Translations under genes and position numbers: made by a program | Part shown: in pieces, positions 49,796-57,966 of the stretch | Layout: each line of letters begins with the position of its first letter | How positions within the stretch are numbered: position 1 is the first letter of the stretch | Assembly (NCBI GenBank): GCA_963702445.1 | Contig: CAVPCZ010000003.1 | Location: 1-64,000, forward strand | DNA: 64,000 nucleotides | Direction of reading: 5' to 3' | From: CAVPCZ01 sp963702445 | Lineage (GTDB): Bacteria; Bacteroidota; Ignavibacteria; UBA10030; UBA6906 | The notes under the pieces: generated by a model | What the model was told of the DNA's origin: nothing | Databases searched by the model: none | Seen by the model: the letters and a program-made list of their open reading frames with translations, nothing else

Positions 49796-51064
49796 TCACC
49801 CTATGACCTGGAATCCGGTATACCGGTGCAGGACGGAGGGGACGATCACTTTTCCTTCGGGTGTCTGATACTGTTCGAGCAGCGCCGCCAGGACGCGCGG
49901 CAGGGCGAGGGCGGAGCCGTTGAGCGTGTGAAGAATTTCGGGTTTGCCCCCCGATGCGGGGCGGTAGCGGATATTCAGCCGCCGCGCCTGGTAGGACTCG
50001 AAATTGCTTATGGAGGACACTTCCAGCCAGCGTTGCTGTGCGATCGACCAGACTTCAAGATCGTACTTCTTTGCCTGTGTGAACCCCAGATCCCCGGCGC
50101 ACATGAGGAGCACCCGGTAGTGCAGTCCGAGTTTCCGCAGGAGACGTTCGGCGGATTCCCGGAGGTCTTCGAGGGCATCATAGGAGGTGTCGGGCCGGAC
50201 CATCTGGACCAGTTCGACCTTGTCGAACTGATGGACACGGTTGAGCCCGCGGACATCCTTGCCGTAGGAACCGGCTTCGCGCCGGAAACAGGGGGTGTAC
50301 GCGCAGAACTTGACCGGCAGCCGGTCTTCGTTGAGGATCTCGTCGCGGTAGAAATTGGTCACCGGGACTTCGGCGGTGGGCACGAGATACAGGCCTTCCG
50401 ACTGGTCCGCATACATCTGTCCTTCTTTGTCGGGAAGCTGCCCGGTGCCCGTTGCGCTGTCCGCATTCACCAGCAGCGGCGGCAGCAGCTCGGTGTACCC
50501 TCCCTCCCCGGCTTCGTCCAGAAAAAAGGAGATCAACGCCCGTTCCAGGCGTGCGCCTTTGCCGACGAAGACCGGGAAGCCCGCGCCGGTGATCTTGGTG
50601 CCGCGCGCGAAGTCGACGATGCCCAGGTGTTCAATCAACTCCCAGTGGGGCTTCGGCGTGAAGTCGATCACCGGGGGTTCTCCCCAGTGGGCGATCGGGA
50701 TGTTGTCCGCGGGCGTCCGTCCGTCGGGAACGCTCGCATGGGGGAGATTGGGGATGTGCAGCATCACGCCGTGCAGCTCCAGTTCCACCGCGCGGAGCTG
50801 TTCGTCCAGCTGTTTGATTTCTTCCGCCACGAGGCGGGTTTCCGCGATCACCGCCGTGGCGTCTTCCTTTCTGGCTTTCATGGCCGCCACCTGCGCGGAG
50901 ACGGTGTTCTTCTTGCTTTTCAGCGCCTCGGCCTGCTGCAACAGCCGGCGCCGCTGCGCATCGAGCGCGAGCGCGCGGTCAACGGTGGTTTCATCCTCCC
51001 CCTTCCGCCGGATGCCGGCGCGGACGAGATCGGCGTGTTCGCGAACAACGCGGATGTCTAGCAT
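49796..51064 (-). CDS. serS: Seryl-tRNA synthetase
   Basis: The 422-residue protein is full length for SerRS: an N-terminal coiled-coil arm (about residues 25-100), motif 2 with FRREAGSYGKDVRGLNRVHQFDK and motif 3 with LNGSALALPRVLAALLEQYQ. It charges tRNA-Ser and tRNA-Sec with serine in the cytoplasm. It lies between the RmlD-like gene and the ABC pair, all on the minus strand with short gaps. Confidence 0.97.
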   Translation of the reverse strand: MLDIRVVREHADLVRAGIRRKGEDETTVDRALALDAQRRRLLQQAEALKSKKNTVSAQVAAMKARKEDATAVIAETRLVAEEIKQLDEQLRAVELELHGVMLHIPNLPHASVPDGRTPADNIPIAHWGEPPVIDFTPKPHWELIEHLGIVDFARGTKITGAGFPVFVGKGARLERALISFFLDEAGEGGYTELLPPLLVNADSATGTGQLPDKEGQMYADQSEGLYLVPTAEVPVTNFYRDEILNEDRLPVKFCAYTPCFRREAGSYGKDVRGLNRVHQFDKVELVQMVRPDTSYDALEDLRESAERLLRKLGLHYRVLLMCAGDLGFTQAKKYDLEVWSIAQQRWLEVSSISNFESYQARRLNIRYRPASGGKPEILHTLNGSALALPRVLAALLEQYQTPEGKVIVPSVLHRYTGFQVIG

Positions 51065-51097
51065 GGGTCGATGGTTCCGTTTCGGGAGAAACGTGCG

Positions 51098-52015
51098 TTA
51101 GAGCTTCGGAGCATGTGCAAGCTGGCTCTTGAGCGTGGCCAGCCCTTCTTCAATGGTGGAGGGTTTGAATCCCAGATCCACCTCCGCTTTCAGGGTGATC
51201 AATCCGGACCTGAGCGGCCGCGCCGCCGGCTGGCGCAGCTGCGCGGTTTTGATCGGATGGATGAGTTTCGGATCCAGGCCGAAGAACTTTGCGAGGCGGA
51301 CGGCAAACTCAAAGCGGGTCACGATATCGCGGCCGGCGATATTGTAGACGCCGTTTTTCCCCAGTTCCACCGCCCTGAGCAACCCGAACGCAAGATCATC
51401 GACCAGCGTCGGATTCCCGATCTGGTCGTCGACAATCCGCACCGTCTGACCCGCTTCCAGGCTCTTGATCAACCAGAGAGCGAAGTTGGCTTTGACGCCC
51501 GGTGCGATGCCGTAGAGCACCATCGTGCGCGCGATGAAGTGCGGCAGGCCCGACGTGCGCACGACGTTTTCGCTGGCCAGTTTGGATTTGCCGTAGTAGC
51601 TCAGCGGTTCCGGGCGGTCGTCTTCCGTATACGGGCCGGACTTGCCGTCGAAAACATAGTCGCTGGATACGTGGACGATCATCGCCCCTTTCGCGCGCGC
51701 CGCTTCCACCAGGTGTTCCACCCCGCCGACATTGATCTTCCATGCCATGTCCCGCTCGGTTTCACAGGCATCCACATTGGTCATTGCCGCGCAGTTGATG
51801 ATCACGCCGGGATTCAAGGTTCCCACCGCCTCGCGCACGTCTTTCCGTACGGTGATGTCCAGCCTGACGTACTCGGTGGAGAGCAGCTCGCGCACCGGGG
51901 TATCCTCGACCGAGGCGAGGGTGATGCGGGCGGCGGACCCGCGTACCAGCTGTTCAGCGACTTTTTGTCCCAGCAGGCCGTTGCTGCCGACAACCAGTAT
52001 GCGTTCGGTCTCCAT
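51098..52015 (-). CDS. RmlD-like dTDP-4-dehydrorhamnose reductase family protein
   Basis: The 305-residue protein is an extended SDR: nucleotide-binding VVGSNGLLGQKVAEQL near the N-terminus, NCAAMTNVDACE and the catalytic Tyr-Lys pair in SYYGKSKLASE. The fold and length fit RmlD, which reduces dTDP-4-keto-L-rhamnose, or a SAM-synthetase-beta-like relative. No rmlA, rmlB or rmlC lies nearby, so the substrate is uncertain. It overlaps the PfkB-family gene by 1 bp. Confidence 0.8.
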   Translation of the reverse strand: METERILVVGSNGLLGQKVAEQLVRGSAARITLASVEDTPVRELLSTEYVRLDITVRKDVREAVGTLNPGVIINCAAMTNVDACETERDMAWKINVGGVEHLVEAARAKGAMIVHVSSDYVFDGKSGPYTEDDRPEPLSYYGKSKLASENVVRTSGLPHFIARTMVLYGIAPGVKANFALWLIKSLEAGQTVRIVDDQIGNPTLVDDLAFGLLRAVELGKNGVYNIAGRDIVTRFEFAVRLAKFFGLDPKLIHPIKTAQLRQPAARPLRSGLITLKAEVDLGFKPSTIEEGLATLKSQLAHAPKL

Positions 52016-52929
52016 TATGCCGGTTCCCCTCCGGTTCTCTGCGGTGGAATCCGGGGAAGGGACCAGGAACGATCGGGTGTCGCAGCGAGCTGATGTGCGT
52101 GTGTCGCAGCCGCGGCGAGGTCACGATGCTGGAGGTAGTGCATGTGAAAAGCCGCACCGAAGACATCACCGCGTCCCACCGCAAGCAGAGGTTCTTCTGC
52201 GCCGTTCCCGGGAATTTCCGCCCGGATCACTTTTTTGTGCTCGCTCCTGTAGACCGTGGCGCCTCTTGCGCCGCGGGTCACCACCACCCCGTGAACGCCG
52301 AGCGTGAGCAGATGTCCCACGGTTTGCCCTTCGCTCATCGGTTCGCGTGCAAGGCCGGCGATTTCGTCCTCGTTGAACTGCAGTGTGTCCACCATGAATG
52401 CCCACCGGCGCCAGGCTTCCACCGGCCGGCGGGTTCGTTCGAATCGTTCGTTCACCGCCGTGGTGAGGCTGTGAAAATCCAGGTGCAGGGGCACGTCGCG
52501 CCCCCGCACCGCCATGCGGATCTCGTCAAGGGTATCCAGGGCGATATCCACGCCGGACACCATATTGATCAGCACGCCGTCGGCGCCGACATGGGGCTTG
52601 ATGCGCTGGAAGGGAACCGGGGGGGCGAGCTGCCGGGTGCATTCAACGTAATCCCCGGATTCGCGGAAATAGTAGTGGACACGATGGACCGGGACGGACT
52701 GGGCATAGACCCCGGTGGTCTCCACGCCGGGCAGTTCACCGAGACGTGCGGTGATTTCCCGGTGTTCGGACTCTCCGACACCGCACACCGGAACGATCCT
52801 GTCCCCTTTGGCGCATGCCGCGGAGAGAACGGCGATGCTGCGGAAGAGACCTCCGTACAGTTCGGTTTCCGTACCATCGGCGGCGTGAAACACATCAAAG
52901 GAAAGGTGGCCAAGAACAAGAATTCTCAT
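52015..52929 (-). CDS. PfkB-family carbohydrate kinase
   Basis: The 304-residue protein begins with MRILVLGHLSFDVFHAADG and has YGGLFRSIAVLSA, TLQFNEDEIAGL and the C-terminal catalytic region VGRGDVFGAAFHMHYL. The usual GAGD is GRGD, keeping the catalytic Asp but replacing the anion-hole Ala-Gly spacing. PfkB kinases phosphorylate sugars or nucleosides; the substrate cannot be told. It is embedded between purE and the RmlD-like gene. Confidence 0.8.
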   Translation of the reverse strand: MRILVLGHLSFDVFHAADGTETELYGGLFRSIAVLSAACAKGDRIVPVCGVGESEHREITARLGELPGVETTGVYAQSVPVHRVHYYFRESGDYVECTRQLAPPVPFQRIKPHVGADGVLINMVSGVDIALDTLDEIRMAVRGRDVPLHLDFHSLTTAVNERFERTRRPVEAWRRWAFMVDTLQFNEDEIAGLAREPMSEGQTVGHLLTLGVHGVVVTRGARGATVYRSEHKKVIRAEIPGNGAEEPLLAVGRGDVFGAAFHMHYLQHRDLAAAATHAHQLAATPDRSWSLPRIPPQRTGGEPA

Positions 52930-52953
52930 GGGGGGTGTACGGCGGTGCCGTAC

Positions 52954-53412
52954 CTAGAATTTGGCACCGTTGGCGCGAAAGGCGCGCAAGCGGGCGGTCA
53001 GGGTTTCGTCGGACAGCGCCAGGATTTCGGCGGCGAGCACGGCCGCATTCTTTGCGCCTGCCGCGCCGATTGCGACGGTTGCCACGGGGATGCCCGCAGG
53101 CATCTGGACAATAGAGTAAAGCGCATCCACGCCGCGCAACTCGGACCCGGCAAGCGGAACGCCGATGACGGGGAGTGTGGTGTAGGACGCAGCCACGCCG
53201 GGCAGGTGTGCGGCCATGCCGGCCGCGGCAATAATCAGTCCGTAACCGGCATCCGCCGCCCCTTTCACGAATGCCGCCGTCTCCTCCGGCTGCCGGTGAG
53301 CGGAAGAGATCTTCAGGTCATGGGGGATTCCGAATCGCGTCAGATAGTCCGTGCAACCCCTCATCACCTCTTCGTCGGAGGAGCTGCCGAGGAGAATCGC
53401 CACTTTTTTCAT
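52954..53412 (-). CDS. purE: N5-carboxyaminoimidazole ribonucleotide mutase PurE
   Basis: The 152-residue protein matches PurE throughout: LLGSSSDEEVM, SAHRQPEET with the catalytic His, and IAAAGMAAHLPGV and GVPLAGSELRGVDAL. It rearranges N5-CAIR to CAIR in purine synthesis. No purK is in the window. It begins 1 bp after hisA ends. Confidence 0.95.
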   Translation of the reverse strand: MKKVAILLGSSSDEEVMRGCTDYLTRFGIPHDLKISSAHRQPEETAAFVKGAADAGYGLIIAAAGMAAHLPGVAASYTTLPVIGVPLAGSELRGVDALYSIVQMPAGIPVATVAIGAAGAKNAAVLAAEILALSDETLTARLRAFRANGAKF

Positions 53413-53413
53413 G

Positions 53414-54166
53414 CTATACCCGGGCAGTGTATGGATAGTTACCGGCCTCGCATATGCGCCACAGGGCCTGGCAGGAGAATTTGTTCTGATAGAGCGCCCG
53501 GCCGATCACCACCGAGTCGATCCCGTACGGTTCCAGGGCCTGGATCTTCATCAGGTCGTCCAGACCGCCGACGCCGCCGGAGGAGGTAATCCGGAGACCG
53601 GTCTTTTCGCCGAGTTCCCGGAGAACGGGAATATTCACGCCGCGCAGCGTTCCGTCCAGCCGGATGTCCGTGTAGACCATCCGCTGGAATCCGAGGGCCC
53701 TGGCATTCAACGCCACGGTCATCGCGGTGAGACCGGAAGACTCTTCCCATCCGCGTGTCGCCACGATTCCGTCCATCGCATCGATGCCCAGGATCACTTT
53801 GCTGGGTCCGAAGGTGTCCAGAAGCCGTCGGGCTTCATCGGGATTCTCGATCAGCATCGTGCCCACGCGCACGCGGTACACGCCGAGGTCGAAGGCTTTC
53901 CTCACCTCGTCGAATGTCCGCAGGCCGCCGCCGAGCGCGATGGGAATATCCACGGATTCCACCATGCGCCTGATGGTGTCAAGATTCACCAGGCGCCCCC
54001 GGTGTGCGCCGTCGATATCGGTGACGTGCAGGGCCTTGGCATTCTCGAGGCGGCACAGGCGGGCCATTGCCACGGGGTCATCGGAATAGGCGAACCCTTC
54101 CACGCCCTGCACCATCTGCACGGAACGCCCGCCACGGAGATCAATTGCAGGAATGACGAGCAACAT
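53414..54166 (-). CDS. hisA: HisA (ProFAR isomerase)
   Basis: The 250-residue TIM barrel begins IPAIDLRGGRSVQMVQG with the catalytic Asp, has HVTDIDGAHRGR, the phosphate site ALGGGLRTFDEV, and ITSSGGVGGLDDL then VVIGRALYQNKF. HisA isomerises the aminoaldose of ProFAR to PRFAR in histidine synthesis. No other his gene is in the window; a HisF-like or bifunctional role cannot be excluded. It follows the vWA gene by 31 bp. Confidence 0.85.
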   Translation of the reverse strand: MLLVIPAIDLRGGRSVQMVQGVEGFAYSDDPVAMARLCRLENAKALHVTDIDGAHRGRLVNLDTIRRMVESVDIPIALGGGLRTFDEVRKAFDLGVYRVRVGTMLIENPDEARRLLDTFGPSKVILGIDAMDGIVATRGWEESSGLTAMTVALNARALGFQRMVYTDIRLDGTLRGVNIPVLRELGEKTGLRITSSGGVGGLDDLMKIQALEPYGIDSVVIGRALYQNKFSCQALWRICEAGNYPYTARV

Positions 54167-54197
54167 ATTGGTAAAATGCGGAAAATCCGCCTGAGAT

Positions 54198-55298
54198 TCA
54201 AGAACCCGTAAACTTCTTCTTCCGGTTCCGGATGTAGTCGACGAACAGGTATTCGCCGAGCGTGTTCAGCGAGGAGTAGTAGGCCCGGCCCTGGTTCGCC
54301 CTGGTGAGTTCCTCCACGAAGTTGATGAGGTACGGGTCGCGGGCCACCATGAACGTCGTGATCGGGATCTTCTCGCGGCGGCAGGCCACCGCTTCATCGA
54401 GGGTCTTGTTCACGATTTTCGGATCGAGACCGAACGAGTTCTTGTACAGCCGGCCGTTCGGCAGGTTCATGGCGGAGGGCTTGCCGTCCGTGACCATGAA
54501 GATCTGTTTGTTCACGTTTCCCCGCCGGCGCAGGAGATCGCGCGCCAGCTGCAATCCCGCCCTGGTGTTCGTGTGAAACGGTCCCACCGTGAGGAACGGC
54601 AGTTCATTGATGCTCAGCAACCGGGCGTCGTCCCCGAAACAGACCAGCGCGAGATAATCCTTCGGAAAGCGCGTCAGAACCAGTTCCGAGAGGGCGAGCG
54701 CCACCTGCTTTGCGGGAGTAATGCGGTCTTCACCGTACAACACCATACTATGACTGATATCGATCATCAGCACCGTCGCGCAGCTGGTCTGGTGCTCGGT
54801 CTCGTAGACTTCAACATCTTCCTCTTTCAGGTTGAAGTCGTCGATGCCGTCGCGGCGGAATGCATTGGAGAGTGTTGACGTAAGATCGATGTTGGTGGGC
54901 TGATCGCCGAAGGCGAACTTGCGGGTCTCACTGAGACGATCGACACCTTTGCCCGTGAAGGGTGATTCATGGGCGCCGAGGGGGGCTTTCTTCAGCGACG
55001 TGAAGATCTCGCGCAGGGCGTCCTGCCGGATCTGTTTGATGCCCGCCGGTGTCAGCTCCGGACCGTCCGGGGTATCCTGGATCAATCCCATCTCGCGGAG
55101 TCTGTCGATCAGATCGTCGAGCGTCATGTCCTCGTCGAAGAGCCCGTACTCCTCCGCAAGTTGCTTCAACCATTCCAGCGCCTCCGCCACGTCGCCGCTG
55201 GTCTGTGTGACCAGAGAGCTGAAGACGGAGAGCATTTGCCGGAGCCGTTGCTCGTCGGTCGCCGCCTCCGGCGACCATCGGGAATACCGGAACTTCAT
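54198..55298 (-). CDS. von Willebrand factor A domain protein
   Basis: The 366-residue cytoplasmic protein has an N-terminal helical part and a C-terminal vWA domain from about residue 170, with MIDAS motif DISHS, the metal-contacting Thr in NTRAG and MVTDGKPSA. It overlaps the MoxR-type ATPase gene by 4 bp. vWA/MoxR pairs act as chaperone-like assembly or metal-insertion machines; the client here is unknown. Confidence 0.85.
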   Translation of the reverse strand: MKFRYSRWSPEAATDEQRLRQMLSVFSSLVTQTSGDVAEALEWLKQLAEEYGLFDEDMTLDDLIDRLREMGLIQDTPDGPELTPAGIKQIRQDALREIFTSLKKAPLGAHESPFTGKGVDRLSETRKFAFGDQPTNIDLTSTLSNAFRRDGIDDFNLKEEDVEVYETEHQTSCATVLMIDISHSMVLYGEDRITPAKQVALALSELVLTRFPKDYLALVCFGDDARLLSINELPFLTVGPFHTNTRAGLQLARDLLRRRGNVNKQIFMVTDGKPSAMNLPNGRLYKNSFGLDPKIVNKTLDEAVACRREKIPITTFMVARDPYLINFVEELTRANQGRAYYSSLNTLGEYLFVDYIRNRKKKFTGS

Positions 55299-56818
55299 AC
55301 GGGGTGTTCATCCTCCTCGCGCATCCCGCCCTGCACCGGGAAGATGCTGCCCACCATGTCTTTATACGACGTGACGTGGTCCGCTTCGTCCTTGGCGATT
55401 TTGGAATTCTGGTGCAGGCCCTCGAGAACGAACTCCATGAGCACGGGAAGTTCAGTTTCGCGATCCGCCCCGGGCATATGGCGCTGGACGATTTCGCGCA
55501 GGCCCCTGACCTTCTCCAGCTCCTTGCGGTAGGAGGCACCGGGCATGTCGTCGGCAACCTCGATGGTGTTGCCCGCCTCGAACCATTCAACGATCTTCCC
55601 GTATTCTCCCTCATCGGCGACACGTGCCGGACCGGGCCCGTCGTCGGTCTTGCGTTTGCGTTTGCGGAGGGGGTCGGGAAAATACCGCCGGAAGGTTTCG
55701 CGCACCGCTTTGCCGACGAGCGCCCTGCCCACCTTCACACTCCCCTCCTGCTCTCCCTCGAACACCAGCTCGATCTTGCCGGTCAGGCCCGGCAGCACGT
55801 GCGGCAGATCGCACATCCGGGGTATGACCGCCTGTTCACCGACCAGAATGGCGCGCCGTTCGGCATTGCTGACCAGGTTTTCCATGGCCGCAATGGTCAA
55901 CCGCGCACTGACGCCCGATTTCTGATCCACGAACTCGCTCTTGCGGGCTTCAAAGGCCACCTGTTCTATGATTTCTCTGAAGAAGTGCGGGATAATGATC
56001 TGCGTTCCGTTCCGGGAGACGTGTGCTTCCTGCTCGGTGATCCGGATCGCATCCTCCATCGACCGCGGGTAGTGGGTCAGGATTTGCGAGTCGATCCGGT
56101 CTTTGAGCGGAGTAATGATGTTCCCCCGGTTGGTATAGTCTTCGGGATTTGCGGTAAAGAGGATGACGATATCCAGCGGAATGCGCACATTGAAACCGCG
56201 GATCTGGATATCCCGTTCTTCCAGAATATTAAAGAGACCCACCTGGATCCGGGGCTGGAGGTCGGGGAGTTCGTTGATGGCGAAAATACCCCGGTTGGTG
56301 CGCGGGATGATACCGAAATGAATCGCCCCCTCGTGGGCGTAGTGCAGGCGTTGCGCCGCCGCCTTGATCGGGTCGATGTCTCCGATCAGGTCGGCCATCG
56401 TGACATCGGGCGTCGCAAGTTTTTCCCCGTACCGGTGGCTCCGGTGAAGCCATTCAATCGGCGTCCGGTCCCCCATCTCCCGGACCAGGTCCATGCCGTG
56501 CTTGCTCACGGGTGCATAGGGGTTATCGTTGATTTCGCTCCCCTGCACCACAGGGATATACTCATCGAGCAGCGTGAAGAGCCGGCGAACAATGCGGGAT
56601 TTTGCCTGGCCGCGGAGCCCCAGCAGGATGATGTCGTGTTTCGCGAGCAGGGCGTTTATCAGGGCGGGGACCACGGTTTTGTCGTATCCGATAATGCCCG
56701 GGAACATCGGCCGGTTGCTCTTCAGCCCGGCGATCAGGTTCTCACGGAGTTCATCTTTCACGGAACGGACGGTGTAGCCGCTCTCCCGGAGCTCTGCAAG
56801 GGTTTTGGGCCTGTTCAT
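55295..56818 (-). CDS. MoxR-type AAA+ ATPase (magnesium-chelatase-like)
   Basis: The 507-residue ATPase has a Walker A variant GLRGQAKS, Walker B GIFAINELPDLQ and GFNVRIPLDIVILFTANPED (sensor 1), all typical of MoxR/BchI-like ATPases. The ATG at 56,818 is chosen because GGAGAT precedes it and the family-like N-terminus follows; the longer frame to 57,073 runs into the divergent GT9 gene. It forms a probable complex with the vWA protein encoded next. Confidence 0.87.
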   Translation of the reverse strand: MNRPKTLAELRESGYTVRSVKDELRENLIAGLKSNRPMFPGIIGYDKTVVPALINALLAKHDIILLGLRGQAKSRIVRRLFTLLDEYIPVVQGSEINDNPYAPVSKHGMDLVREMGDRTPIEWLHRSHRYGEKLATPDVTMADLIGDIDPIKAAAQRLHYAHEGAIHFGIIPRTNRGIFAINELPDLQPRIQVGLFNILEERDIQIRGFNVRIPLDIVILFTANPEDYTNRGNIITPLKDRIDSQILTHYPRSMEDAIRITEQEAHVSRNGTQIIIPHFFREIIEQVAFEARKSEFVDQKSGVSARLTIAAMENLVSNAERRAILVGEQAVIPRMCDLPHVLPGLTGKIELVFEGEQEGSVKVGRALVGKAVRETFRRYFPDPLRKRKRKTDDGPGPARVADEGEYGKIVEWFEAGNTIEVADDMPGASYRKELEKVRGLREIVQRHMPGADRETELPVLMEFVLEGLHQNSKIAKDEADHVTSYKDMVGSIFPVQGGMREEDEHPV

Positions 56819-56897
56819 CGAAGGATCTCCTGCACAATGCGTCTGCGCGGTTCGTTGCAATTGCCGGGGAAAACTCGTACCATACCGAACAGCCGGC

Positions 56898-57953
56898 ATG
56901 GGGTTTCTTCTGAATACAACATTAATCGTCCGGTTTAGTTCCGTCGGCGATATCGTTCTCTCGTCACTGTTGATCCGTGCGTTGCGCACCCGCTTTCCGC
57001 AGAGTGAGATCGACTTCCTCGTCAAGGAGCAGTACGCGGATCTTGTCCGGCACAATCCGCATCTCACGCGCACGCTCGTGTTGCCGGAAGGCGGGCCGGC
57101 ATCCGACCTGCAGCATCTTCGCTCCCGCGTCCGGCAATCCGGCTACGACCTCATCATCGACATCCACGACAGCCTCCGGAGCAGATTTCTCTGCTTTGGC
57201 TCGCGCTCTGTCGTGCGTCTGCGCAAGCGGAAGCTGGCGAGGTTCGCCCTCGTGCATGGCAAACATGATCTGTATGCGCGTTTTGGCGGCGACCCTTCCC
57301 TGGCATTGCGGTATCTGGAACCCGTGCGGCATCTGGGCGTTTGTGACGACGGGCGGGGGCTGGAAGTTTTTCTGACGGAGGAGGACCGTGCCGCGGCCTC
57401 GGCCGTGCTTGCCCGGGCCGGCATCCGGACCGGCTCACCGGTCCTGGGCATTTGCCCCACATCCCGGCACCTCACGAAAATGTGGCCGGCGGAGCGTTTC
57501 GCCGCGGCGGCCGCGGCCATCGGCGCCGGACACGGTCTTCCGGTGGTGATTTTCGGCGCGGGGTCGGAACGGGAACAGTGTGCGGCCGTCGCGGAGGCGA
57601 TCGGCCGGGAACAACCCGCCCTTTCCGTTGCCACGCTTGCGGGTTCACTTTCGCTCACGGGAACGGCGGCGGCCATGGATTCCTGCGCTCTTGTTCTCAC
57701 AAACGACTCCGGCCTGATGCACCTGGCTTCGGCAAGAAAACGGAAGGTGCTGGCGCTCTTCGGTCCGACCGTTCGCCAGTTTGGCTTCTTCCCGTTCGGC
57801 ACGGAATCCCGGGTGATCGAGGAGCACGGACTGCGGTGCCGTCCGTGCAGTTCCATCGGCGGCCCGGTCTGCCCGGAGGGGCACTTCCGGTGTATGATGG
57901 ACATCACGGTGGACCGGGTGGCCCGCGAGGCCTCCGGTCTCCTCGGACGATAA
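56898..57953 (+). CDS. Glycosyltransferase family 9 (heptosyltransferase-like)
   Basis: The 351-residue protein starts LIVRFSSVGDIVLSSLLIRAL, the acceptor-side motif of GT9, and contains GICPTSRHLTKMWP and TNDSGLMHLASA, the ADP-heptose-binding signature. GT9 enzymes add heptose to lipopolysaccharide core. It lies directly upstream of the WaaA domain, a sensible pairing for LPS core assembly. The ATG at 56,898 removes an unlikely N-terminal extension; no strong ribosome site is seen. Confidence 0.87.
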   Translation: MGFLLNTTLIVRFSSVGDIVLSSLLIRALRTRFPQSEIDFLVKEQYADLVRHNPHLTRTLVLPEGGPASDLQHLRSRVRQSGYDLIIDIHDSLRSRFLCFGSRSVVRLRKRKLARFALVHGKHDLYARFGGDPSLALRYLEPVRHLGVCDDGRGLEVFLTEEDRAAASAVLARAGIRTGSPVLGICPTSRHLTKMWPAERFAAAAAAIGAGHGLPVVIFGAGSEREQCAAVAEAIGREQPALSVATLAGSLSLTGTAAAMDSCALVLTNDSGLMHLASARKRKVLALFGPTVRQFGFFPFGTESRVIEEHGLRCRPCSSIGGPVCPEGHFRCMMDITVDRVAREASGLLGR

Positions 57954-57966
57954 CTGCGACGGGCGT

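Noticed and set aside
49826..51061. Plus-strand open frame opposite serS
   Set aside because: Seryl-tRNA synthetase motifs are on the minus strand; this frame is its antisense shadow.
55304..56938. Plus-strand open frame opposite the MoxR ATPase
   Set aside because: Antisense shadow of a gene with clear ATPase motifs.
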